Source of the DNA: Pseudomonadota bacterium
Lineage (GTDB): Bacteria > Pseudomonadota > Gammaproteobacteria > Burkholderiales > Burkholderiaceae_B
Assembly: GCA_023422555.1 (NCBI GenBank)
Contig: JAFAGQ010000280.1
Span: 1 to 10,200, forward strand
Length of the DNA: 10,200 nt
Reading direction: 5' to 3'
The translations under genes and the position numbers were made by a program. The notes beneath the pieces are model-generated. The model was given only the letters and a program-made list of their open reading frames with translations, was not told where the DNA came from and did no database searches. Below, piece after piece: positions 1 through 6,011 of the stretch. Position 1 is the stretch's first letter; each line of letters begins with the position of its first letter.

Positions 1-105
1 GAGCGAAGCCGCAAGCAGCCAATAGGTATTGCGCAATACGCGATTGCGCACCACCTGACCAGGTGCATAGCCTTCCTGCGGTAAAGTCTGGCGCAAATCA
101 GTCAT
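1..105 (-). CDS. Bax inhibitor-1/YccA-type membrane protein, N-terminal fragment
   Basis: Only the first 35 codons are inside the window; the gene continues past the left edge. The peptide begins MTDLRQTLPQEGYAPG and then reads VLRNTYWLLAASL. That RNTYxLLAxSL stretch is the typical start of the first membrane helix in bacterial Bax-inhibitor-1/YccA/YbhL proteins, which are multi-helix inner-membrane proteins; YccA is linked to control of the FtsH protease. The start is the ATG at 105, preceded by GGAGA with 5 nt spacing on the minus strand, so the start is well supported. The gene lies 119 bp downstream of the repeat-rich protein gene and seems to have its own promoter. The family call rests on a short segment, so another small membrane protein cannot be excluded. 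Confidence 0.65.
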   Translation of the reverse strand, partial: MTDLRQTLPQEGYAPGQVVRNRVLRNTYWLLAASL

Positions 106-137
106 GGTTTCTCCATACAAATCAAAACTTGAATTTC

Positions 138-143
138 AGTATA
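138..143 (-). promoter_or_regulatory. Possible -10 element for the BI-1-type gene
   Basis: On the minus strand the sequence TATACT lies 32 nt before the ATG at 105 and would start transcription about 25 nt upstream of it. No good -35 hexamer is seen at 16-18 bp. The surrounding 106-224 gap is A/T-richer than the flanking genes and shows no convincing terminator for the preceding gene. This is a weak prediction. Confidence 0.3.
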
Positions 144-224
144 CATCAGACCCAAAAAGAATCTGACAGTTCCCTGAATTTTATCTGAAACGCAACGGTT
201 TTGGCACTTCTTTGTTACATATGA

Positions 225-1415
225 TTACTGGCTTGCCCGGTACTTGGCAATGATCTCCGGGATTTCCTCCAGGAAACGCTGCTTCAGATAGGCATGAGAT
301 TCATCCAGCAACTCAGTGACCAGGGCATCGATCTCCGCCTGCATGGCAGCGGTCTGATCATGGGTAACTGGCTTTACGGGCGCTACCGCGCTTGCCAGCG
401 CATCCTGACGTGAGGGGGCGCGAAACAGAGAGGCGTCAAAGTCTGGCCGGCCCGCTGTGGGCTGAATGTGGTTAAGCGTGAAATCTCCGCGGGCCGCCTG
501 CGCGAACGCGTCATTTTCGTCATCCGACCAGACGTAGAGTTCCGGCTTGCTTGGATGACCCTGCGCATTTCTCGCGGTATTCAGAAAGGGCGCGAAGTCT
601 TCAGGGGCAGGATGCATCGGGAAATCGGCGTCAGCCTGGCCTGAAGAGGTAAAGGCTGGCGGTTCGCTGAACGACGGACGTGTCGGGCTGGACAGTGGCT
701 GCCCTGATATTGCCTGCCCCGATTGTGGCAAGTTCGATGCTGATAAACCCGACTGTGCCTGCCCTGACTGTGAGTGCCTAAACTGTGAACCCGACTGTTG
801 CTGGCTCGTTTGTGACTGGTAGGACTGAGGGCGATAAGGTGCCGTTGTATTGGGGTACTGCGCTGGCATCAAAACCGGTTCCGTCGCTTCATCATCGTCT
901 TCCCAGGCCGGCGTCTGATTAGCGGGTTTCCGATCAATCACCGAGGCCGGTGGCGGGATATGGACTGCAGCACCGGTATCACGACGTCGGATCAGTGACT
1001 GTGATTCTGATGATAAAGACGGACTTCGTGTACCGGCCGCGGCGCGATAGGGGTCAGAAACGACTTCGCTTCTGGACAAATCACCAACCAGCGGATCTCG
1101 AACCAAAGGATCACGAACCAAAGGATCACGAACCAATGGATCACGAACTAAAGGATCACGGGCAACGGAGTCATAGACGGTGCGATCCCTGATGACCGGA
1201 TCGCTCTCGGCCCGGCCAGCGGTGGCGCGATCACTGATAGTCCGGTCGCCAGTTTGCCTCCCTGAACTTGCTGAAGCCGGAATCAATACCGGAATATCGT
1301 CGTCATCATCATTCTGCAGGTTTGCATCAAGCGAATGCAGATCCAGATGCGGCTCTTTGGCTTCGCCAGGGTCGGACAAGGTGTGATCGGGGCGTTTTCT
1401 GAAAGTAATGGACAT
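225..1415 (-). CDS. Repeat-rich, low-complexity protein downstream of holC (DUF2486-like)
   Basis: This 396-residue protein has no recognisable catalytic domain. It begins with a short polar region and an acidic run (NDDDDDIPVLIPAS, residues 35-48) that recurs as EDDDEATEPVLMPA near residue 175. Residues 86-110 are five perfect copies of RDPLV. The same five-residue rhythm runs degenerately from about residue 56 to 120. The middle (about 190-260) is rich in Gln, Ser and Gly with repeated QSGQ-type motifs and is probably disordered. The last 40 residues (EIDALVTELLDESHAYLKQRFLEEIPEII) look like a conserved amphipathic helix. The acidic IPVL motif, this C-terminal helix and the position after pepA-holC fit proteins annotated DUF2486 in Burkholderiales; this is from memory. 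It lies 35 bp after holC, with only a weak ribosome-binding site, so it is probably co-transcribed. Its function is unknown. No signal peptide or membrane helix is seen. Confidence 0.75.
   Translation of the reverse strand: MSITFRKRPDHTLSDPGEAKEPHLDLHSLDANLQNDDDDDIPVLIPASASSGRQTGDRTISDRATAGRAESDPVIRDRTVYDSVARDPLVRDPLVRDPLVRDPLVRDPLVGDLSRSEVVSDPYRAAAGTRSPSLSSESQSLIRRRDTGAAVHIPPPASVIDRKPANQTPAWEDDDEATEPVLMPAQYPNTTAPYRPQSYQSQTSQQQSGSQFRHSQSGQAQSGLSASNLPQSGQAISGQPLSSPTRPSFSEPPAFTSSGQADADFPMHPAPEDFAPFLNTARNAQGHPSKPELYVWSDDENDAFAQAARGDFTLNHIQPTAGRPDFDASLFRAPSRQDALASAVAPVKPVTHDQTAAMQAEIDALVTELLDESHAYLKQRFLEEIPEIIAKYRASQ
1086..1160 (-). repeat. Five tandem 15-bp units encoding RDPLV
   Basis: Five adjacent 15-bp units (plus-strand form AACCAAAGGATCACG) lie at 1086-1100, 1101-1115, 1116-1130, 1131-1145 and 1146-1160. 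Two are identical, two differ from them by one base and the outermost (1086-1100) by a few. Being a multiple of three, the unit can expand or contract without breaking the frame, and each unit adds or removes one RDPLV pentapeptide. The units either side have diverged but keep the five-residue period. Confidence 0.95.
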
Positions 1416-1450
1416 GATTAGGGACTCACTAAGGCAGACATGCCGGCGGG

Positions 1451-1885
1451 TCAGTGGCTCGAAATGTTATGAGCCCGGACATCATGGCCGGCAGCAATAT
1501 ATTGTTTATAGCGTACACGAGCGGCCGCCTTGTCCTGCTCGTGGTTTGAGACAATTTCCAGCACGCGTTCAAATTTGTCGATATCAGGCGGACAGTCCAG
1601 ATCCAGGTTCAGCAGCCAGGGAACGGCAACCTCTGGCTGTAATGCGTCGCCCGGGCTGCTTCTTACGACACGGACCGGGCTGTCGGCCGGTGTATCCGGA
1701 CCGACTTCGTCATGAGGTATAAACAGCGTATCTTGCAGCGACCAGAGTTTGCGCGAAAAGACCGCCAGTCGGCGCGGATCCGGACAGTAGATCAGAATTG
1801 GCTGGCCGGCCTGGTATTGCTTGCAGACAACGTCGCAGGCCATGCCGAGCCGATCCGGCGCGCCAAAGGCAAAATCAACCCGCAT
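1451..1885 (-). CDS. holC: DNA polymerase III subunit chi
   Basis: HolC is the chi subunit of the clamp-loader complex of the replicative DNA polymerase; with psi it links the loader to single-stranded DNA-binding protein. The 144-residue product starts MRVDFAFGAPDRL and has the family pattern: GQPILIYCPDPRRLAVFSRKLW (about 27-48), then LQDTLFIPHDEVG (50-62), VPWLLNLDLDCPP (88-100) and the C-terminal FERVLEIVSNHEQDKAAARVRYKQY (105-129). An upstream in-frame ATG at 1948 would add 21 residues lying inside pepA and not typical of the family, so I chose the ATG at 1885. That start overlaps the pepA stop by 11 nt (1875-1885), with no strong ribosome-binding site, which suggests translational coupling. 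The pepA-holC order is conserved in many proteobacteria. Confidence 0.93.
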   Translation of the reverse strand: MRVDFAFGAPDRLGMACDVVCKQYQAGQPILIYCPDPRRLAVFSRKLWSLQDTLFIPHDEVGPDTPADSPVRVVRSSPGDALQPEVAVPWLLNLDLDCPPDIDKFERVLEIVSNHEQDKAAARVRYKQYIAAGHDVRAHNISSH

Positions 1886-3404
1886 TCGCCGCAGCCTGAC
1901 GATCAAGCAGGAACTGGCAGAGCAGGGGGACGGGACGTCCTGATGCACCCTTGTCCTTGCCGCCTTTGAGCCACGCCGTACCGGCGATATCCAGATGCGC
2001 CCAGCGGTACGCCTTGGTATAACGAGACAGGAAGCAGGCTGCCGTCACTGATCCGGCTGCCGGACCGCCAATATTGGCCATGTCGGCAAAGTTTGATTTG
2101 AGCAACTCCTGGTATTCGTCATCCAGGGGCATGCGCCATGCTGTGTCCAGCGCACGTTTACCGGCACTCAGAAGATCATCGGCCAGGGCGTCGTCACTGG
2201 CATAAAGCCCGCTGTTGAAATTGCCAAGCGCAACAATGCAGGCGCCAGTGAGTGTGGCGATGTCCACCACCAGTGAGGGATTGAATCGCTCGGCATAGGT
2301 CAGCGCGTCGCAAAGAATCAGACGACCTTCTGCATCGGTATTCAGAATCTCATTGGTCTGGCCGGACATGCTGGTGACAACATCACCGGGTTTGGTTGCA
2401 CGACCGTTAGGCATATTTTCTGTGGCGGGGATCAGACCGATCACTTCCGTATCAATTTCCAGATGAGCCAGTGCCTTGAACACACCGAAGACTGATGCAG
2501 CGCCGCACATATCAAATTTCATTTCGTCCATGGCCAGACCCGGCTTGAGCGAAATCCCGCCGGTATCAAAAGTCACGCCTTTACCAACCAGAACAACAGG
2601 GCCGTCTGATTTTTTCTTTTTCTTGCTGCCATTGCCTGTAGGCGTGTACTTGAGAACGATAAAGCGCGGAGGCTGGTCAGAGCCGGCGGCGACAGAAAGG
2701 AAAGCCCCCATCTTCAGGGCTTCAATCTGCTTGCGTTCCAGCACTTCGACACTGATGGATTTATGCTCTTTGGCCAGCTGTTTTGCCTGGTCACCCAGAT
2801 AGGAGGGGGTGCAAACATTGGCAGGAAGGTTGCCAAGCTCGCGTGTCAGATGCAGACCTTGAGCGATGGCCGAACCATTGGCAATACCTTCTTTGACCTG
2901 TGCTTCGTCGGGCCGGTCTACAGTGAATGTCAGTTTCTTCCAGGCAAAGGTTGCGGGCCGTTTTTCCTTGCTGAAGGTAGCCGTATATTTATATGTGGCG
3001 TTGGCGGCGGCTGTGGCTGCCAGCTGCGCACTCTGGCGCAGCGTCGTCGCTGAGCACGGCTCTTCAAGCAGGGTGGATACCGCTTCGGTGAGTGACGCAT
3101 CCATGCAGAAAGCGGCAATGGCCTGATGGGCTCGTGACAGGGCCTGCCCGGTGAATTTTTCCTTGGCACCCAGTCCGACCAGAACAACCCGTTCCGCACG
3201 CACGCCAGGCAGGGTTCGCAGATCAATCAGTGAACCGGCAGCAGCCTTGAATTCCTGTTTGAGTACGGCTTCAATGGCACCATTTGATGCGTGATTGATG
3301 AGCTTTGCCGTCTCTCCCAGCCCGCCCTCTGTATACACCCCGACGAATAAAGCGGGGGTCTTGATTTGTTGAATCGAGCGGCTGGTTTGTGTGTTAAATT
3401 CCAT
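1875..3404 (-). CDS. pepA: Leucyl aminopeptidase (M17 family)
   Basis: PepA is a cytosolic two-metal exopeptidase that removes N-terminal residues, preferring leucine; in E. coli it also binds DNA. The 509-residue product matches the family's length. The N-terminal domain covers roughly 1-180. The catalytic domain carries VGKGVTFDTGGISLKP (273-288), KFDMCGA (296-302) and the signature NTDAEGRL (355-362). Expected metal ligands are K275, D280, D298, D357 and E359, with catalytic K287 and R361, all present. A run of five lysines (261-265) sits just before the catalytic domain. The start at 3404 gives MEFNTQTSRS, as in relatives, with AAGG about 10 nt upstream; an in-frame ATG at 3452 would add 16 atypical residues. 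It is the first gene of the pepA-holC-(repeat protein) unit and divergent from lptF. Confidence 0.97.
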   Translation of the reverse strand: MEFNTQTSRSIQQIKTPALFVGVYTEGGLGETAKLINHASNGAIEAVLKQEFKAAAGSLIDLRTLPGVRAERVVLVGLGAKEKFTGQALSRAHQAIAAFCMDASLTEAVSTLLEEPCSATTLRQSAQLAATAAANATYKYTATFSKEKRPATFAWKKLTFTVDRPDEAQVKEGIANGSAIAQGLHLTRELGNLPANVCTPSYLGDQAKQLAKEHKSISVEVLERKQIEALKMGAFLSVAAGSDQPPRFIVLKYTPTGNGSKKKKKSDGPVVLVGKGVTFDTGGISLKPGLAMDEMKFDMCGAASVFGVFKALAHLEIDTEVIGLIPATENMPNGRATKPGDVVTSMSGQTNEILNTDAEGRLILCDALTYAERFNPSLVVDIATLTGACIVALGNFNSGLYASDDALADDLLSAGKRALDTAWRMPLDDEYQELLKSNFADMANIGGPAAGSVTAACFLSRYTKAYRWAHLDIAGTAWLKGGKDKGASGRPVPLLCQFLLDRQAAANAG

Positions 3405-3416
3405 GTTGTTTCTACC

Positions 3417-3445
3417 TTGAGGCGTCGGAAAGATGTCCTCATTAT
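3417..3445 (+). promoter_or_regulatory. Candidate promoter for lptF
   Basis: TTGAGG at 3417-3422 and CATTAT at 3440-3445 are separated by 17 bp. Transcription would begin near 3452, leaving a leader of only about 10 nt before the lptF ATG at 3461. This fits the absence of a Shine-Dalgarno sequence there. The pair is a prediction from sequence alone. Confidence 0.4.
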
Positions 3446-3446
3446 C
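3441..3446 (-). promoter_or_regulatory. Candidate -10 element for pepA
   Basis: On the minus strand GATAAT (5 of 6 to the consensus) lies about 37 bp before the pepA ATG and would give a leader of about 30 nt. No good -35 is visible at the normal spacing, where the lptF coding start already begins. It occupies the same bases as the candidate lptF -10 on the other strand. Confidence 0.4.
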
Positions 3447-3460
3447 GCCCATCTTTACTT

Positions 3461-4567
3461 ATGTCGCTATTCAAACGGTCCGTTGTCGCAGAAATCACCA
3501 GTCACGGTGGCGTTGTTTTTTCTACGCTGATCATTGTCTGGCTAAGCGTACTGCTGGTGCGCCTGCTGGGTCAAGCGGCCGAAGGGCAGATCGGCGCAGA
3601 CATCGTTCTGGGCATTGCCGCACTCTCCAGCATCACGGCCTTACCCACCATTTTGTCGGTGGCACTTTTCATTGCAACCATCACAACCATTTCACGTAAT
3701 TACAGAGAATCGGAAATGGTCGTCTGGTTCGCAAGCGGCGTATCACTCAAGGATTGGGTTCGACCGGTTTTGCGCGTGGCTCTGCCGGTGTGTGTGCTCA
3801 TTGCGATCCTGACACTGGAGATCACGCCGTGGGCTTACCGACAGATTGAAGAATATCGTCAGCGTTACGAACAACGGTCCGATTTGTCAAAGATTACAGC
3901 AGGTCAGTTCATTGAATCTGCCGGCGGCGCGCGCGTCTTTTTCACCGAAGCACCCAAAGATCCCAAGGACGAAATCGGCGCAGTTTTTGCGCGCGTGCTG
4001 GACAAGGATTGGTACACCATTGTGACCGCCAAAAATGCGCGCGTTCGACGAGAAGATAATGGCGATCGCTACGTCGTACTCGGGCCCGGCAACCGCTACG
4101 ATATGAAGCCCGACAGTGCAGAGTTCCGGATGGTGAGCTTCGACTCCTACACCATGCGACTGGAAAACAGTTCGGGTACCAGTGCAGACGAAGTTGCGCG
4201 TCAGAATGCATTGAATCAGATGAAATCCAGACCAACCATGAATCTTGTCCATGATCACAAGGCCGAAAGTCAGGCTCAAATCATGTGGCGCGTTTCACTG
4301 CCGCTCGCGGCCCTGAATCTGGCTCTGCTGGCCATTCCGTTAGGCGCGGTCAATCCTCGTCTGGGCCGATCCGGTGACCTGCTGCTGGCGGGTCTTACCG
4401 GTCTTCTGTATATGAACCTGATCAACCTGATGCGTGGCTGGATCAGTAACGGCAAGATCGATTTCCTGACAGGCACGCTGTCGCTTCATGTGATTGTGTT
4501 CCTGCTTTGCCTGTATGCGTTCCGTTCGAGATTGCGCCTGAAAACGCCCAAAAAGTCAGCGGCCTGA
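3461..4567 (+). CDS. lptF: Lipopolysaccharide export permease LptF
   Basis: LptF is one of two membrane subunits (with LptG) of the LptB2FG ABC transporter, which extracts lipopolysaccharide from the inner membrane and passes it to LptC and the periplasmic bridge. The 368-residue product shows the YjgP/YjgQ layout: helices at about 18-36, 55-78 and 103-123, a large periplasmic beta-jellyroll domain at about 125-270, then helices at about 276-296, 306-325 and 336-355. The cytoplasmic loop SRNYRESEMVVWFASGVSLKDW (78-99) matches the coupling region that contacts LptB. The start MSLFKRSVVAEI fits relatives, although no Shine-Dalgarno is visible upstream. Distinguishing LptF from LptG rests on this N-terminus and the position next to pepA. 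No lptG follows, which is unusual. Confidence 0.92.
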   Translation: MSLFKRSVVAEITSHGGVVFSTLIIVWLSVLLVRLLGQAAEGQIGADIVLGIAALSSITALPTILSVALFIATITTISRNYRESEMVVWFASGVSLKDWVRPVLRVALPVCVLIAILTLEITPWAYRQIEEYRQRYEQRSDLSKITAGQFIESAGGARVFFTEAPKDPKDEIGAVFARVLDKDWYTIVTAKNARVRREDNGDRYVVLGPGNRYDMKPDSAEFRMVSFDSYTMRLENSSGTSADEVARQNALNQMKSRPTMNLVHDHKAESQAQIMWRVSLPLAALNLALLAIPLGAVNPRLGRSGDLLLAGLTGLLYMNLINLMRGWISNGKIDFLTGTLSLHVIVFLLCLYAFRSRLRLKTPKKSAA

Positions 4568-4616
4568 CTATGCGGAAGGCAAGCCCGGATTATTTCAGTT
4601 GAAATTGAACATATGT

Positions 4617-4637
4617 TTATATCAATTAATTATATAA
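4617..4637. promoter_or_regulatory. A/T-rich dyad, possible LysR-type binding site
   Basis: TTATAT (4617-4622) and ATATAA (4632-4637) are perfect inverted arms separated by 9 bp. The centre lies about 40 bp upstream of the start point predicted from the TATAAT at 4656. LysR-type regulators commonly bind interrupted dyads at that distance, and CysB controls its own gene in enteric bacteria, so this is a candidate autoregulatory site. A/T-rich dyads also arise easily by chance. Confidence 0.35.
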
Positions 4638-4655
4638 AAAGCATTTGATATAACT

Positions 4656-4661
4656 TATAAT
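4656..4661 (+). promoter_or_regulatory. Candidate -10 element for cysB
   Basis: A perfect TATAAT lies in the A/T-rich gap. No matching -35 is present at 16-18 bp, consistent with an activator-dependent or otherwise regulated promoter. The transcript would begin near 4668 and carry a leader of about 137 nt containing the hairpin at 4754-4775. Confidence 0.45.
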
Positions 4662-4753
4662 CTTGGTGATGTGTGCGGCCCGTGCCGGCATATTATCACC
4701 GCCAGCGGTCTGCGCTATCCTCCTGCAGGTCGGACTCATGTGTTTTTGTCACT

Positions 4754-4775
4754 CTGTTCCGGTAGTCCGGAACAG
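4754..4775 (+). promoter_or_regulatory. Perfect 9-bp hairpin in the cysB leader
   Basis: CTGTTCCGG (4754-4762) and CCGGAACAG (4767-4775) are exact reverse complements around a four-base TAGT loop. The stem ends 29 nt before the cysB ATG. It is not followed by a T tract, so it is not a standard terminator. It could be a DNA operator or an RNA structure acting on cysB expression; which one cannot be decided from sequence. Confidence 0.6.
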
Positions 4776-4804
4776 TGGTCTGGTGGTTCATACAGGCAAG
4801 GACA

Positions 4805-5794
4805 ATGAATCTACAACAATTCCGCTTTATACGCGAAACCATCAGGCGCAACTTCAACCTGACAGAGGCCTCACGGATTCTGTTCACGTCTCAGCCCGGC
4901 GTGTCAAAAGCCATTATTGAATTTGAGGACGAGCTGGGTGTCAAAGTATTTGAACGCCATGGAAAACGGATCAAAGGACTGACCAAACCCGGGCAGGCTG
5001 TAGCCAGTATCATCGAACGGATCATGGTTGAAGTTGACAACCTCAAGAAGGTGAGTGACGAGTTTGCCCGACGCGATGAGGGCAGTCTGGTGATTGCGTG
5101 TACACACACACAGGCACGCTATTTTCTGCCTCGCTTCATCCCGGAATTTCGCCGCCGCTTTCCCAAGGTACACGTTTCCCTGGCAGAGGGCAGTCCTTTA
5201 CAACTGGCCCAGATGGTGCTGCAGGAACAGGCTGATGTCGCGCTGGCAACAGAGTCGCTGTCCGAAGTTGGCGGTCTGGCCACGCTGCCCTGCTACAGCT
5301 GGGAGCACACGCTGGTGGTCAAGCCGGAACATCCGCTGACCGAACTCACATCATCGCAGGCACGCAATCTTTCGCTGGAGCAGATTGCTGAATACCCGAT
5401 CATCACCTATGACCGGGCATTCTCTGGCAGGACATCGATAGACCAGGCGTTTGCCAGTAAGGGAATCAAACCTGATATCGTGCTGGAAGCCATTGACGCG
5501 GATGTGATCAAAACCTATGTGGATGTCGAAATGGGTGTTGGCATTATTGCGGGCGTGGCATTCGATCCACGCCGCGACAGCGGATTTGTTGGCATACCAG
5601 TGGGACATCTTTTTGGTACCCACACGACCCGTATCGGCTTGAAGAGCGGCGTATTCCTGCGTGATTACGTATATGATTTTCTCAGCATGCTCACAACGGA
5701 ACTGAGTCGCGATGCCATTGAGGCCGCCATCAATTCCAACGGCAGCAGCGAGTCGGATCAGGAGTATGCGCCGCCACTTCGAAAAGTGTCCTGA
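4805..5794 (+). CDS. cysB: CysB-family LysR-type transcriptional regulator
   Basis: CysB activates genes for sulphate uptake and cysteine synthesis in response to acetylserine and is a homotetramer in enteric bacteria. The 329-residue product (E. coli CysB has 324) has the LysR winged helix at 1-60, including NLTEASRILFTSQPGVSKAI and LGVKVFERHGKRI. The effector domain (about 92-300) keeps CTHTQARYFLP, EGSPLQLA, DVALATESL, LPCYSWEHTL and DADVIKTYV. T100, T102, Q103, T149 and W166 fall at the positions I recall as the sulphate/inducer pocket of Klebsiella CysB. The start at 4805 gives MNLQQFRFIRE as in the family and has AAGGA just upstream; an ATG at 4775 would add ten atypical residues. The paralogue Cbl is an alternative, but betaproteobacterial CysB fits well. 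It stands alone, convergent with fadD. Confidence 0.92.
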   Translation: MNLQQFRFIRETIRRNFNLTEASRILFTSQPGVSKAIIEFEDELGVKVFERHGKRIKGLTKPGQAVASIIERIMVEVDNLKKVSDEFARRDEGSLVIACTHTQARYFLPRFIPEFRRRFPKVHVSLAEGSPLQLAQMVLQEQADVALATESLSEVGGLATLPCYSWEHTLVVKPEHPLTELTSSQARNLSLEQIAEYPIITYDRAFSGRTSIDQAFASKGIKPDIVLEAIDADVIKTYVDVEMGVGIIAGVAFDPRRDSGFVGIPVGHLFGTHTTRIGLKSGVFLRDYVYDFLSMLTTELSRDAIEAAINSNGSSESDQEYAPPLRKVS

Positions 5795-5800
5795 TTGACC

Positions 5801-5818
5801 TGACGTTCGTGACGTTCG
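5801..5818. repeat. Tandem 9-bp duplication after cysB
   Basis: TGACGTTCG occurs twice directly end to end at 5801-5809 and 5810-5818, seven bases beyond the cysB stop. No function is evident. Confidence 0.7.
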
Positions 5819-5839
5819 CTGAATAAGTCGCGGGGCGGA

Positions 5840-5863
5840 TTCCCGTTGTCACGGACAAGGGAA
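5840..5863 (+). other. Bulged hairpin downstream of cysB
   Basis: TTCCC-G-TTGTC (5840-5850) can pair with GACAAGGGAA (5854-5863) over a three-base ACG loop, with one bulged G. There is no T tract, so it is at best a mRNA-end stabiliser or a weak terminator for cysB, which otherwise would end at the hairpin at 5929-5966. Confidence 0.3.
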
Positions 5864-5928
5864 ACTGCCAACGCATTCCACGCGCATTTTTCAATGACTG
5901 GCAGTCAGTTTACGTACACCAAGTAAAA

Positions 5929-5966
5929 AAATAGCCCCGAATGCGGCACACGCTTCGGGGCTATTT
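5929..5966 (-). terminator. Rho-independent terminator between convergent fadD and cysB
   Basis: AAATAGCCCCGAA (5929-5941) and TTCGGGGCTATTT (5954-5966) are perfect 13-bp arms around a 12-base loop. Read on the minus strand the stem is followed by CTATTTTTTT (plus-strand A run 5925-5931), a strong U tract, so it should end the fadD transcript 46 nt after its stop. Read on the plus strand it ends only in CTATTTCAG, so it may also serve cysB but less well. Confidence 0.9.
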
Positions 5967-6011
5967 CAGTTGTGATGCGACAGTGACAGCTGATTTTCTG
6001 ACATGCCCGCT

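Larger units (their letters stand above)
4568..4804. other. Intergenic region between lptF and cysB
   Basis: These 237 bp contain no supported gene. Bases about 4590-4665 are strongly A/T-rich and carry a TTATAT/ATATAA dyad and a TATAAT hexamer. Bases 4754-4775 form a perfect hairpin. The only open frame here (from about 4663) runs through the hairpin and into cysB in another frame; it has no ribosome-binding site and resembles nothing I know. I see no remnant of lptG in any frame. Confidence 0.7.

Noticed and set aside
1086..1160. Short regular repeats suggesting a CRISPR array
   Set aside because: The 15-bp units are directly adjacent with no spacers and encode an in-frame pentapeptide inside a gene.
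225..1415. Classical pentapeptide-repeat protein (A(D/N)LXX family)
   Set aside because: The RDPLV units contain proline and lack the central Leu/Phe pattern, and only about 65 residues follow the rhythm, so the right-handed beta-helix family is not supported.
4663..4920. A small open frame between lptF and cysB that could be an lptG remnant
   Set aside because: The translated peptide has no LptG features, no ribosome-binding site, and runs into cysB out of frame.
5895..5907. Short palindrome TGACTG-G-CAGTCA
   Set aside because: Six-base arms with a one-base centre between convergent genes; too short to assign a role and not placed at a promoter.
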